A DNA stretch of 10,681 nt from CALHAX01 sp038523655 (GTDB lineage: Bacteria > Pseudomonadota > Alphaproteobacteria > Rhizobiales > CALHAX01): assembly GCA_038523655.1 (NCBI GenBank), contig JBCBJG010000095.1, positions 1 through 10,681 of the forward strand. The letters are read 5' to 3'. Below the pieces are notes generated by a model, which was given only the letters and a program-made list of their open reading frames with translations, did no database searches and was not told the origin of the DNA. The position numbers were made by a program, and so were the translations under genes. Below are positions 5,318 through 10,681 of this stretch, piece by piece (within the stretch, counting starts at the first letter, position 1; each line of letters starts with the position of its first letter).

Positions 5318-7191
5318 GCCGCGCCCTCTCGCAGGTGATCGCGGTCATCACGCATGATCCCGTCGGGCCCGTAGAGCGCCATCAGCGAGATCATCGTCGC
5401 GCGGGACCGCACGCCGGCGATGTTGCGGTTGCAGGTGCGCCAGAATTCCTCGCGATCGCCTTGCCTTAACGCTTGTGACCATCCGCCGGACGTAAGCGAC
5501 CCCGCCCACTTCGTGCCCTCGTACAGCCGGGCGATGAGCGGGCCGAGATTGGGCACGAGCAGCCAGAAATTCAGCGGGTCGTCATCGTCACGTACGATGC
5601 CGAGACCCGCCTGCGCGAGCACGCGCTTGAGCTCTTCGAATGACACGCTGTCCTTGTCGCTCGGCGCCCTCGGATCGCTGTCCCAGAACGCCTCTAGCCA
5701 TTGGCCCACGGTATGCCGCGATCCCGAGCGCCACACGTCGACCGGCACGCTCAGCAAGTGGTTGAGGCAGAGCTGCCAGTTAGGCAGCGCGTTCTCAAAT
5801 TCGATCATGTTGCGCACGTCGAGCAGCTCGGCCCACGCGCTCAGATCATCGCCGAATGGCACGTCGAGATCCTCGGCCTCAGTACCGAGGATCAATGCAG
5901 CCACCGCGAGCAAAGTACCGAAAGTATCCTTGCCACGCCCGTCCATGCCGCCGGCGTGCAGCGCCTCGTCGACCTGGCGGCGCGTCTCCGCGTACGCGTG
6001 CCAATTGTCGGCGAGCCTGCGCATCACCAGGCGGCCGAATATCCCCAGGCTCCCAGGGTCAATCTCCGGCGCCGTGGCATCCCGCGAGAGTGGCCGCAGA
6101 CGCAGGAGCGCCATCCGCGAGACGTCCTGCGGCTCGAGCGGCGGCGCGTTGATCGACGAGAACAGAAACGCGTTGCGCGCCTGGAACCCCGTGCCTTTGT
6201 GGCTATCGCCGCCGCGCAGCATGTCGTCGCCAGACGCAGCGATCCGCGCGAGCTTCACGAGCGCAACCGCGCGGCGTGGGTCGTTGTCGCTTTCCATTTC
6301 GTCGACGGCGACGGGCACACAGTCCTGCCCAACGCGCTGGTAAATCCCCGCGGCCGTCGTGTCCGCGGACTTAATCAACCAGTCGCCGAGCAACGCCTTG
6401 ACCACGTCCTGCAGCGTCGACTTGCCGGAGGCTTTGTCGCCCGTCACGAAAACCATCGGACGCCAGTCCAGCGCGGCCCCGAGGAACGCAACGCCGATCC
6501 ATCCGAGCATGAGCACGGGGTCGACTTCCGGGCGCTCCCATTGCCATGATCGCAGCAGCGTCAGCAGCAAGCTCGCAGGAGATTTTTCGCCTTCTGCGGG
6601 TTGGGGCCAGGGGCCCGGGATCGTCGGACGCGTGGGGTACACAAACCCGTCGATCACGCCCGGCGGCTCAGATACACCGCCAATCAGCAGCTCGTCACCC
6701 AGATGCCAGACCAGGCGGCCGTCAGGCGTGCGCCAGCAGCCCAGGCCGCGCACTTTGTCGGCAGCGTTCCACATCCCGCAGCGTGTCGCCGCCGCGAGCA
6801 GGTCTTCCTGCGCCCGCTCCGCGCGCCAACGCGTAAGGTTTCCCTCTTTGTCGAAGCCCGGCCACGCCCAGTACAGGTAGTTAGGCCGCCCTTTGAACAA
6901 CGCGAGAATATGCCCCTTGCTGTAGGGCGGCTCGAGCGCAATCAGCTGGCCCACAGTGTCCAGGTAGTACATCGTGTCGGAGTTGATACCGAGCGGAATG
7001 ACCGGGCACTCGCGGGGCAAGCCAAGCTTGCCAGCGGCACCACGCCATTCGCCGGGGTTGACCTCCTCGCCGGCGATCACGGCCGGCAGGCCGGGCGGCG
7101 GGTCGTACGGCACGGCGGCCTGCTTATCCAGCTTCGCCTGCGCCTCGTCTAACTGCGCACGAATTGCGCTTGCACCAATGCTATTCGCCAC
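5314..7191 (-). CDS. phage P-loop ATPase, probable replicative helicase (625 aa)
   Basis: A large ATPase likely to unwind DNA at the phage replication fork together with the Toprim primase-like protein encoded upstream. From the GTG at 7191, Walker A is GDKASGKS (residues 251-258), Walker B PVAVDEME (293-300, Asp297-Glu298), a sensor-type segment LFSSIN (343-348) and an arginine-finger-type segment SRMALLRLRPL (358-368), an order seen in SF3-like/AAA phage helicases. The N-terminal 240 residues contain conserved-looking aromatic text (NYLYWAWPGFD, about 104-114) with no domain I recognise; no primase or polymerase motif is evident there. The start is uncertain: the frame is open to a GTG at 7308, but that extension is Arg-rich and structured DNA; GTG at 7191 has GGGGGG six bases upstream. 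It overlaps the next frame as ATGA. ATPase is certain, helicase is inferred. Confidence 0.82.
   Translation of the reverse strand: MANSIGASAIRAQLDEAQAKLDKQAAVPYDPPPGLPAVIAGEEVNPGEWRGAAGKLGLPRECPVIPLGINSDTMYYLDTVGQLIALEPPYSKGHILALFKGRPNYLYWAWPGFDKEGNLTRWRAERAQEDLLAAATRCGMWNAADKVRGLGCWRTPDGRLVWHLGDELLIGGVSEPPGVIDGFVYPTRPTIPGPWPQPAEGEKSPASLLLTLLRSWQWERPEVDPVLMLGWIGVAFLGAALDWRPMVFVTGDKASGKSTLQDVVKALLGDWLIKSADTTAAGIYQRVGQDCVPVAVDEMESDNDPRRAVALVKLARIAASGDDMLRGGDSHKGTGFQARNAFLFSSINAPPLEPQDVSRMALLRLRPLSRDATAPEIDPGSLGIFGRLVMRRLADNWHAYAETRRQVDEALHAGGMDGRGKDTFGTLLAVAALILGTEAEDLDVPFGDDLSAWAELLDVRNMIEFENALPNWQLCLNHLLSVPVDVWRSGSRHTVGQWLEAFWDSDPRAPSDKDSVSFEELKRVLAQAGLGIVRDDDDPLNFWLLVPNLGPLIARLYEGTKWAGSLTSGGWSQALRQGDREEFWRTCNRNIAGVRSRATMISLMALYGPDGIMRDDRDHLREGAA
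5324..5330 (-). promoter_or_regulatory. Shine-Dalgarno site for the 5317 start
   Basis: The minus strand reads GAGAGGG six bases before the ATG at 5317, inside the end of the ATPase gene. It is the main reason to accept the repeat-containing frame as translated at least at its beginning. Confidence 0.6.
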
Positions 7192-7344
7192 CGGCGGCCC
7201 CCCAGCCGTTCGTGTAAAATCTCGCTGCCGGGCACCACCAAGTAGCCCGACAGCGTTTCGTGTGGTGCGATTACAGCTACCCCTAGGAGGCCGCCGCCTC
7301 GATCGCACCTCAAGGACGACGAAATCGCCCCGACGATTGGCGGC
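7192..7344 (-). other. structured 153-base leader of the ATPase gene
   Basis: Noncoding in my reading. It contains an 8-bp inverted repeat GGTGCGAT/ATCGCACC (7264-7271 and 7302-7309) enclosing a tight GAGGC-cgcc-GCCTC hairpin (7287-7300), and a second pair CGGGC/GCCCG around 7230-7250. A weak promoter-like pair on the minus strand (TTGGTG, 17 bases, TTTACA) ends near 7215. The stretch may regulate or restart expression of the ATPase within the operon; no T-run follows the hairpins, so a standard terminator is not supported. Confidence 0.4.
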
Positions 7345-8094
7345 CTAAGCGTCCGCGGAAGCCACCTTGGCGGCCTTCCTGCGCGGTTTTTTCTTTGCTT
7401 TCGGTGGGTCGGGAGCGACTGGCGGCCCGTCGCCGTCCGCTGGCGCGGTCAACTGCTCGCCGACGTGTGCCGCGAGCGCCGCGAACGCCTGATCGACCTG
7501 GTTGTCGATGCTCGGCTCGGCGGCAACGGCCTCGGTCTCCGCCGACACGTCGCCGTCGCCGTCGCATGGTGGCAGACCGAGCTTTTTACGGCGCCGCAGC
7601 TCGCGTTTATCGCCGATCTTGCGCGCCATCCGCGACCGCAGAACCGTGGCTCGCCGCTCAGCCTCCGCGGCTCGCCGCTCGATGTCGGCATGATACCGCT
7701 CGAGCGTTGTCACCCGCGCCATCAGGGCGCGATACGTAAGCAACCAAACGTCAAATGCGATCCAGACCGAGGCCGTCAGTCTGTCCACGGTGAGGACCGC
7801 GTCGAGGTCATCCCCCACAAGGCCCAAAGCGAAAGCCTGCCGCACCACGGCCTCGAGGGGCGCAGAGGGCTGGCGCGCAACCCACTCCTCCAGCTCGACA
7901 AAGTCGACGAGGCCAGGATCGTCTTTATCGAGCGCAAAAGGGCAGGTCCGCCCGTCGTCTGACGCTGTCGTCTTGAATGCAGTGGCGCCGGCAAGCCATG
8001 CAATCTGCTGCGCAGCACTGCGCAGCACCAGCGCCGCGTCGGCGTGCTGTATCGCGAGCGTCGTGTCCGTAGTGTCCTCTTCAAGCGGCGTCAT
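7345..8094 (-). CDS. unknown coiled-coil protein with basic tail (249 aa)
   Basis: Not recognised. Residues 1-120 are helical and mildly acidic, with a WLAGATAF segment (33-40) and a hydrophobic stretch VWIAFDVWLLTYRALMA (110-126). Residues 125-172 form a likely coiled coil rich in Arg, Glu and Ala (VTTLERYHADIERRAAEAERR) ending in a very basic patch (RELRRRKKLG). After an acidic, low-complexity linker comes a Lys/Arg/Pro tail (PPKAKKKPRRKAAK, about 230-243) suited to binding nucleic acid. The start at 8094 is preferred over 8133 because of a strong GGGAGG six bases upstream; it overlaps the end of the preceding gene by 14 bases. Position between the primase and helicase genes suggests a replication accessory, for example a DNA-binding or helicase-loading factor, but this is inference from context. 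Confidence 0.75.
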   Translation of the reverse strand: MTPLEEDTTDTTLAIQHADAALVLRSAAQQIAWLAGATAFKTTASDDGRTCPFALDKDDPGLVDFVELEEWVARQPSAPLEAVVRQAFALGLVGDDLDAVLTVDRLTASVWIAFDVWLLTYRALMARVTTLERYHADIERRAAEAERRATVLRSRMARKIGDKRELRRRKKLGLPPCDGDGDVSAETEAVAAEPSIDNQVDQAFAALAAHVGEQLTAPADGDGPPVAPDPPKAKKKPRRKAAKVASADA

Positions 8095-8284
8095 CGAGCG
8101 CCTCCCTAGGTGTGATTTCGACGTGGTAAACACACTTCCCGGCCCGCGTGCAGCGGCGCCATTTCACATCATCAGTGTTGCCGAGCGCTCGGCGCAGCAG
8201 CGTTACAGACTGCGTTGCCACCGGCAGCAGGTTGGCGCCCTCCGCGGCGTCTTCCGTCACGATCGTCACGCTGATCCGCGTCAT
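8081..8284 (-). CDS. hypothetical protein (67 aa)
   Basis: Not recognised. A short protein with two strand-like segments, ISVTIVTED at the N-terminus and KCVYHVEITPREA near the C-terminus, around a helix (SVTLLRRALG). Two cysteines (Cys45 and Cys51) are too far from other ligands for a zinc site. The start is coupled to the primase stop by an ATGA overlap and preceded by GAGGGG about nine bases away, so it is probably translated. It overlaps the next start by 14 bases. Small uncharacterised proteins in phage early operons are often host-directed, but nothing specific can be said. Confidence 0.65.
   Translation of the reverse strand: MTRISVTIVTEDAAEGANLLPVATQSVTLLRRALGNTDDVKWRRCTRAGKCVYHVEITPREALDDAA
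8101..8106 (-). promoter_or_regulatory. Shine-Dalgarno site deciding the 8094 start
   Basis: The minus strand reads GGGAGG, six bases before ATG 8094 and downstream of the alternative start at 8133, so it selects the 249-residue product. Confidence 0.75.
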
Positions 8285-9330
8285 GCCGTTACCCCTCTGA
8301 GCTGGTCGTTGAAGTCCTTGCCGATCATGCTGCGCATCACCTCCACCGGGCGCCCTTGCGCCTCGAGCGCGCCCACGGCGCTGGCCAACAGGCGGGCCGC
8401 GGCAGGCTTGCCGAAGTCGTTATCCGCGCAGACGATCACCTGAGCGCAGCACTCCGGCAGGCGGATTGCGCCGAGATTGCCGAGGCTGGCCGCTGCCCAA
8501 ATCCGTAGCTCTGGCGCGACGAGCGCGAGAGAGAGCCCGTCCTCGACGCCTTCGCAGAGCACCAGCGTCTCGCGAATGCCGGCTTTGCTCGCCGCAGCAG
8601 GGCTTTTCCGTGAGAGCCCGCGCGAGAGACGGATCGACCCGCCGCGGAACGACGGCCAGATCATGCGGTTGGGGAGGACGCTGGCCTTTGCGCCCGCACC
8701 CGTGATCCAGGTGCGATGCACGGCACAGATCCCGTCATCGTCGACGAGCGCCGCCATCATTGCCGGACCAGACACACCCGTCGCGCGGTGCATTAGGTCC
8801 GGCACGTAGCGCAGAGCGGACGGTGTGCGGTCCAGCGCCTCGAGCGCGATGCCACGGCGCGCCAGATACCGCGCAACGGGCGTGCCGATCAGGTCCCGCT
8901 CGGCAGACAGCCACCACGCTTTGGCGCGCGACCGATCCTTCGCGGCTTTTTTTGCGTCGCGCGCCTCACGCTCCGCGCGGTCTGCAGCCTGCTTCTCGGC
9001 CAGTGCAGCGCGCGCGCTGTCAGGCAGATCCTCAAACGCCGCCCACTTGCGAGCCCAGGCAATTGCGTCCTTCATCGCGAGGCCTGTGCAGTACGCGATC
9101 AGGTCGATCACGTCGCCCTTGTCCTGTGTCGCGTAGTCTTTCCAGGCGCCCGGCGCCTTGGTCAGCCAGACCACGAAGCTGCCGGCGTTTCGATCGTTCC
9201 GCGTGGGGTTTTTCGCTGTCCAGATCCCGCCGCGCTCCGAGCCCTCCGGCGCAAGTTCGCGCACAAGCTCGCGAATGCGGGCCTGCAGCACCGCTTTGAG
9301 CGCTGGCAAATCGTTGCGACGCGCGCTCAT
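8281..9330 (-). CDS. Toprim-domain DNA primase-like protein (349 aa)
   Basis: Likely makes primers for phage DNA replication, working with the downstream P-loop ATPase. The C-terminal Toprim domain is clear: VLCEGVEDGLSLA (Glu260), VIVCADND (Asp303 and Asp305) and GKDFNDQL (338-344) give the metal-binding carboxylates of the family. The N-terminal 95 residues follow the outline of a primase zinc-binding domain (GSFVVWLTKAPGAWKDYATQDKG then DVIDLIAY and MKDAIAWA) but lack the Cys/His zinc ligands. A charged helical linker (105-136) joins the two. The start ATG at 9330 forms an ATGA overlap with the upstream gene; an open frame back to 9489 lies wholly within that gene and is out of context. 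Some phage Toprim proteins of this type are annotated only as hypothetical, so primase activity is inferred from family and position. Confidence 0.85.
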   Translation of the reverse strand: MSARRNDLPALKAVLQARIRELVRELAPEGSERGGIWTAKNPTRNDRNAGSFVVWLTKAPGAWKDYATQDKGDVIDLIAYCTGLAMKDAIAWARKWAAFEDLPDSARAALAEKQAADRAEREARDAKKAAKDRSRAKAWWLSAERDLIGTPVARYLARRGIALEALDRTPSALRYVPDLMHRATGVSGPAMMAALVDDDGICAVHRTWITGAGAKASVLPNRMIWPSFRGGSIRLSRGLSRKSPAAASKAGIRETLVLCEGVEDGLSLALVAPELRIWAAASLGNLGAIRLPECCAQVIVCADNDFGKPAAARLLASAVGALEAQGRPVEVMRSMIGKDFNDQLRGVTA

Positions 9331-9653
9331 CGTTTGTCCGCCTGGAAGAACTGGCGCGCGATCCGGCGGATGAGCAGGTACCCGGTCAGATCTAGCTCGA
9401 CGTCCTCGTCCGCGGCATGGCCGCGGCTGATCCGCGAGAGCTTGTCGTCGATCCGGGCGTCGATCTGCGCGAGCGGCCCGCCCTTGCAAAAAATATTGAT
9501 CGGGTCGAGCACCGAGTTCCCATAGGCCCGGTTTTTCGCGAGCAGCACGGTGCGTATCTCGATCAGCACCTCGTCGAGCATCATTTCGAACGTCTGCTGC
9601 GGATCAGCCGCCTCGACAGCCTCGTCGTTGGCGCTGGCAAACGGTCTCGTCAT
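9327..9653 (-). CDS. DUF1599-like, nucleotide-modification-associated domain protein (108 aa)
   Basis: The text KNRAYGNS (40-47), DPINIF (50-55), QIDARIDDKLSRI (63-75) and DEDVELDLTGYLLI (82-95) matches the pattern of the DUF1599 / 'nucleotide modification associated domain 1' family: a YGN motif, a K-L-x-R-I helix and a D-x-x-x-Y helix. Proteins of this family are linked in the literature to phage nucleotide or base modification by context, without a proven reaction known to me; the all-helical acidic layout also recalls MazG-like nucleotide hydrolases. No other base-modification enzyme is visible in the window. GGAGGG lies five bases before the ATG at 9653, which overlaps the upstream stop as ATGA; the end overlaps the primase-like gene in the same way. 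Family call is by pattern only. Confidence 0.75.
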   Translation of the reverse strand: MTRPFASANDEAVEAADPQQTFEMMLDEVLIEIRTVLLAKNRAYGNSVLDPINIFCKGGPLAQIDARIDDKLSRISRGHAADEDVELDLTGYLLIRRIARQFFQADKR

Positions 9654-9880
9654 GGTTTCCCTCCGCAGGTTTTGCAGCGGCTTTTGCTGGCGATATCTTG
9701 AATGCTGGCGCGCTCGCCGAACCGCGCAACGAGCGCGTCGACACGTATGGGCGACCCGTCAGCGCCGCATTCGAGGCAGCCGAGGACGATCGTTGCGCTC
9801 GGATTGTCGGCGAGCAGCATGCCCAGCGTGATGCCGCCGATCGTGAGCGCCCCCCGCTGTTTGAACAGGGGCGCCGACAT
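9650..9880 (-). CDS. four-cysteine zinc-ribbon protein (76 aa)
   Basis: Two CxxC pairs, CLEC (Cys35, Cys38) and CKTC (Cys69, Cys72), about 30 residues apart and separated by a short helix region (VDALVARFGERASIQDIA), form a probable zinc ribbon. The pattern CxxCG...L..RFG....I.DI..RCxxCG resembles small zinc-ribbon proteins frequent in Rhizobiales genomes and their phages, whose role is not established; DNA or RNA binding is plausible. The start at 9880 lies two bases after the upstream stop and has no clear ribosome site, so translation is probably coupled. The N-terminal 34 residues are hydrophobic in part (ALTIGGITLGMLLA) but look like a domain strand rather than a membrane segment. Confidence 0.75.
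   Translation of the reverse strand: MSAPLFKQRGALTIGGITLGMLLADNPSATIVLGCLECGADGSPIRVDALVARFGERASIQDIASKSRCKTCGGKP
9659..9664 (-). promoter_or_regulatory. strong Shine-Dalgarno site for the 9653 start
   Basis: The minus strand reads GGAGGG five bases before ATG 9653. It is among the best ribosome sites in the window and suggests strong translation of the DUF1599-like protein. Confidence 0.75.
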
Positions 9881-9882
9881 GG

Positions 9883-10365
9883 TCAGGCAGCGGCCGCGAG
9901 GGGGACGGGCTTCGTCAACGGGTCAAGCGCATGCGCTGCCGCGTCCCCCGCATCAGGCACCGTCACCATCTTGTACTTACGCGTCGCGTCGCGGACCTCG
10001 CGCTGGCGGATGCCGAGGTCCTGAAAGCGCACGCTCAGATAATTCGGCGACAGCCGCTGCGCTTCGGGCAGCCGCTGCATCGCGCACCATTTCGCGTGCA
10101 GGATCACGACGTCACTCCACGGCAGATCGCCGGTCTGTCCGGTCGCCATCAGCCACTCGAGAAACATGACCGCCTGGTCTTTCAGGTTCAGCATGTGCCC
10201 GGCCTGCGTCTGCACAGCGCGCACGTCGCGCCACATTTCGATGACCCCTGCGAGGCCGTTCGAAACGCGCATGAGGCCGATCATGGTGACGGCGGCGAGC
10301 GCCAGGTTCATTGCGGCGACGGCTGTCAGGCCTGCGAGCCAGGTAGTGACCATCGGGTCGGTCAT
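9883..10365 (-). CDS. membrane-anchored hypothetical protein (160 aa)
   Basis: Not recognised. Residues 8-32 (WLAGLTAVAAMNLALAAVTMIGLM) form one strong membrane helix right at the N-terminus, followed by an amphipathic helix (GLAGVIEMWRDVRAVQTQ) and a soluble domain (about 60-140) with WSDVVILHAKWC and YLSVRFQDLGIRQREVRDATRKY, the latter basic and helical. This suggests a protein fixed in the inner membrane with a small cytoplasmic domain. The C-terminus is Ala/Pro-rich. The start forms an ATGA overlap with the upstream gene and has GAGG nine bases before it. Phages encode such proteins for superinfection exclusion or membrane-bound replication, but nothing here selects between these. Confidence 0.7.
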   Translation of the reverse strand: MTDPMVTTWLAGLTAVAAMNLALAAVTMIGLMRVSNGLAGVIEMWRDVRAVQTQAGHMLNLKDQAVMFLEWLMATGQTGDLPWSDVVILHAKWCAMQRLPEAQRLSPNYLSVRFQDLGIRQREVRDATRKYKMVTVPDAGDAAAHALDPLTKPVPLAAAA

Positions 10366-10681
10366 GGGATTAACCTCATTTCTGCGGTGGAGACGTGGGC
10401 GTCGTAGGCGACGTCATCGCGGTGATCTTCGACCGTCGCGATTGCCCGCCGGATACTTTTGCGCGTCAGCCCGGAGACCCGTGCCAGCCGGTGCACCGAG
10501 ACGCCGAGCGTCACGTGCGCGAGATAAACGGCAAGCGAGCGTGCTCCTGGTCGCCGGCCGGGCAGTGGCGGTGACATCTGGGCAATCGCAAGCGCGTGCA
10601 GGTAGCGGGCGTGCGCCGCGAGCACAGGGAGCGCCGGCCGTGCGCCACGGGCGCGCTGCCACCAGCGGAACGGGGCCTGAC
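10362..10681 (-). CDS. DnaA-like helix-turn-helix protein, 5' end outside window
   Basis: The frame is open from the window edge to a stop at 10362 (at least 106 codons); an internal GTG at 10625 is not needed as the start because the upstream text (QAPFRWWQRARGARPALP) continues smoothly. The domain is at the C-terminus: ARSLAVYLAHVTLGVSVHRLARVSGLTRKSIRRAIATVEDHRDD, which follows the outline of DnaA domain IV and of the DnaA-like helix-turn-helix proteins common in Rhizobiales ('R-x-x-A-x-Y-L-A-H-V', a turn helix, then 'a-x-x-x-E-D-x-R-D-D'). In DnaA the third helix has GRDHTTV; here it is GLTRKSI, so DnaA-box binding is not assured. It could start phage replication or act as a regulator. It lies at the head of the visible early operon and overlaps the next gene as ATGA. 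Confidence 0.7.
   Translation of the reverse strand, partial: QAPFRWWQRARGARPALPVLAAHARYLHALAIAQMSPPLPGRRPGARSLAVYLAHVTLGVSVHRLARVSGLTRKSIRRAIATVEDHRDDVAYDAHVSTAEMRLIP

Noticed and set aside
4974..5357. 127-codon plus-strand frame with VGTVGTLGT and VPTVPTVP runs
   Set aside because: The palindromic 9-bp repeats produce similar text on both strands; the minus frame has the ribosome site and the coupled start, this one does not.
5701..6549. 282-codon and a 307-codon (5420-6343) plus-strand frames
   Set aside because: Both are antisense to the P-loop ATPase gene and have no recognisable motifs.
7192..7308. N-terminal extension of the ATPase to the GTG at 7308
   Set aside because: The added 39 residues are Arg-rich and coincide with nested inverted repeats; a start at 7191 is preceded by a G-rich ribosome-like site. 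Not fully excluded.

Overview
This GC-rich window looks like part of a tailed-phage or prophage genome, most likely podovirus-like, from an alphaproteobacterial (probably Rhizobiales-type) host. The phage assignment rests on a large terminase with clear ATPase and nuclease motifs, a small-terminase-like protein, and a head-to-tail connector (portal) of the type found in short-tailed phages. The host guess rests mainly on a DnaA-like helix-turn-helix protein at the right edge, whose signature I associate with Rhizobiales. No integrase, repressor, tRNA, CRISPR array or insertion sequence is visible, so lytic phage and prophage cannot be told apart.

All convincing genes are on the minus strand and read from right to left. 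They are packed very tightly: most junctions are 4-base ATGA overlaps or TAATG/TGATG overlaps, as expected for one long co-transcribed unit with coupled translation.

Right part (about 10681 to 5314), early and replication module, in order of transcription: a DnaA-like DNA-binding protein (5' end outside the window), a membrane-anchored unknown, a four-cysteine zinc-ribbon protein, a DUF1599/nucleotide-modification-associated protein, a Toprim primase-like protein, a 67-residue unknown, a coiled-coil unknown with a basic tail, and a large P-loop ATPase that is probably the replicative helicase. The primase-like protein and the ATPase would form the core of the replication machinery. A 153-base structured leader precedes the ATPase.

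Middle (about 5317 to 4065): the small terminase gene is flanked by two unusual stretches. Upstream is a cluster of 13 GGAAC/GTTCC motifs with 9-base periodicity, an 18-bp inverted repeat, a Z-DNA-type alternating tract and two AT-rich palindromes, all inside a 128-codon reading frame. Downstream, between the small and large terminase genes, is a 262-base gap with G-runs and a perfect hairpin. It is the longest gap in an otherwise almost gapless operon.

Left part (4064 to 5), packaging and head module: large terminase, a GNAT-like virion-associated protein, a small membrane protein, the portal/connector, and a Bbp19-like small protein. Capsid and tail genes would be expected to the left of the window.

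The most unusual feature is the GGAAC repeat cluster at the border of the replication and packaging modules. I see no clear sign of a new multi-gene system; several small genes in the replication module remain unrecognised.
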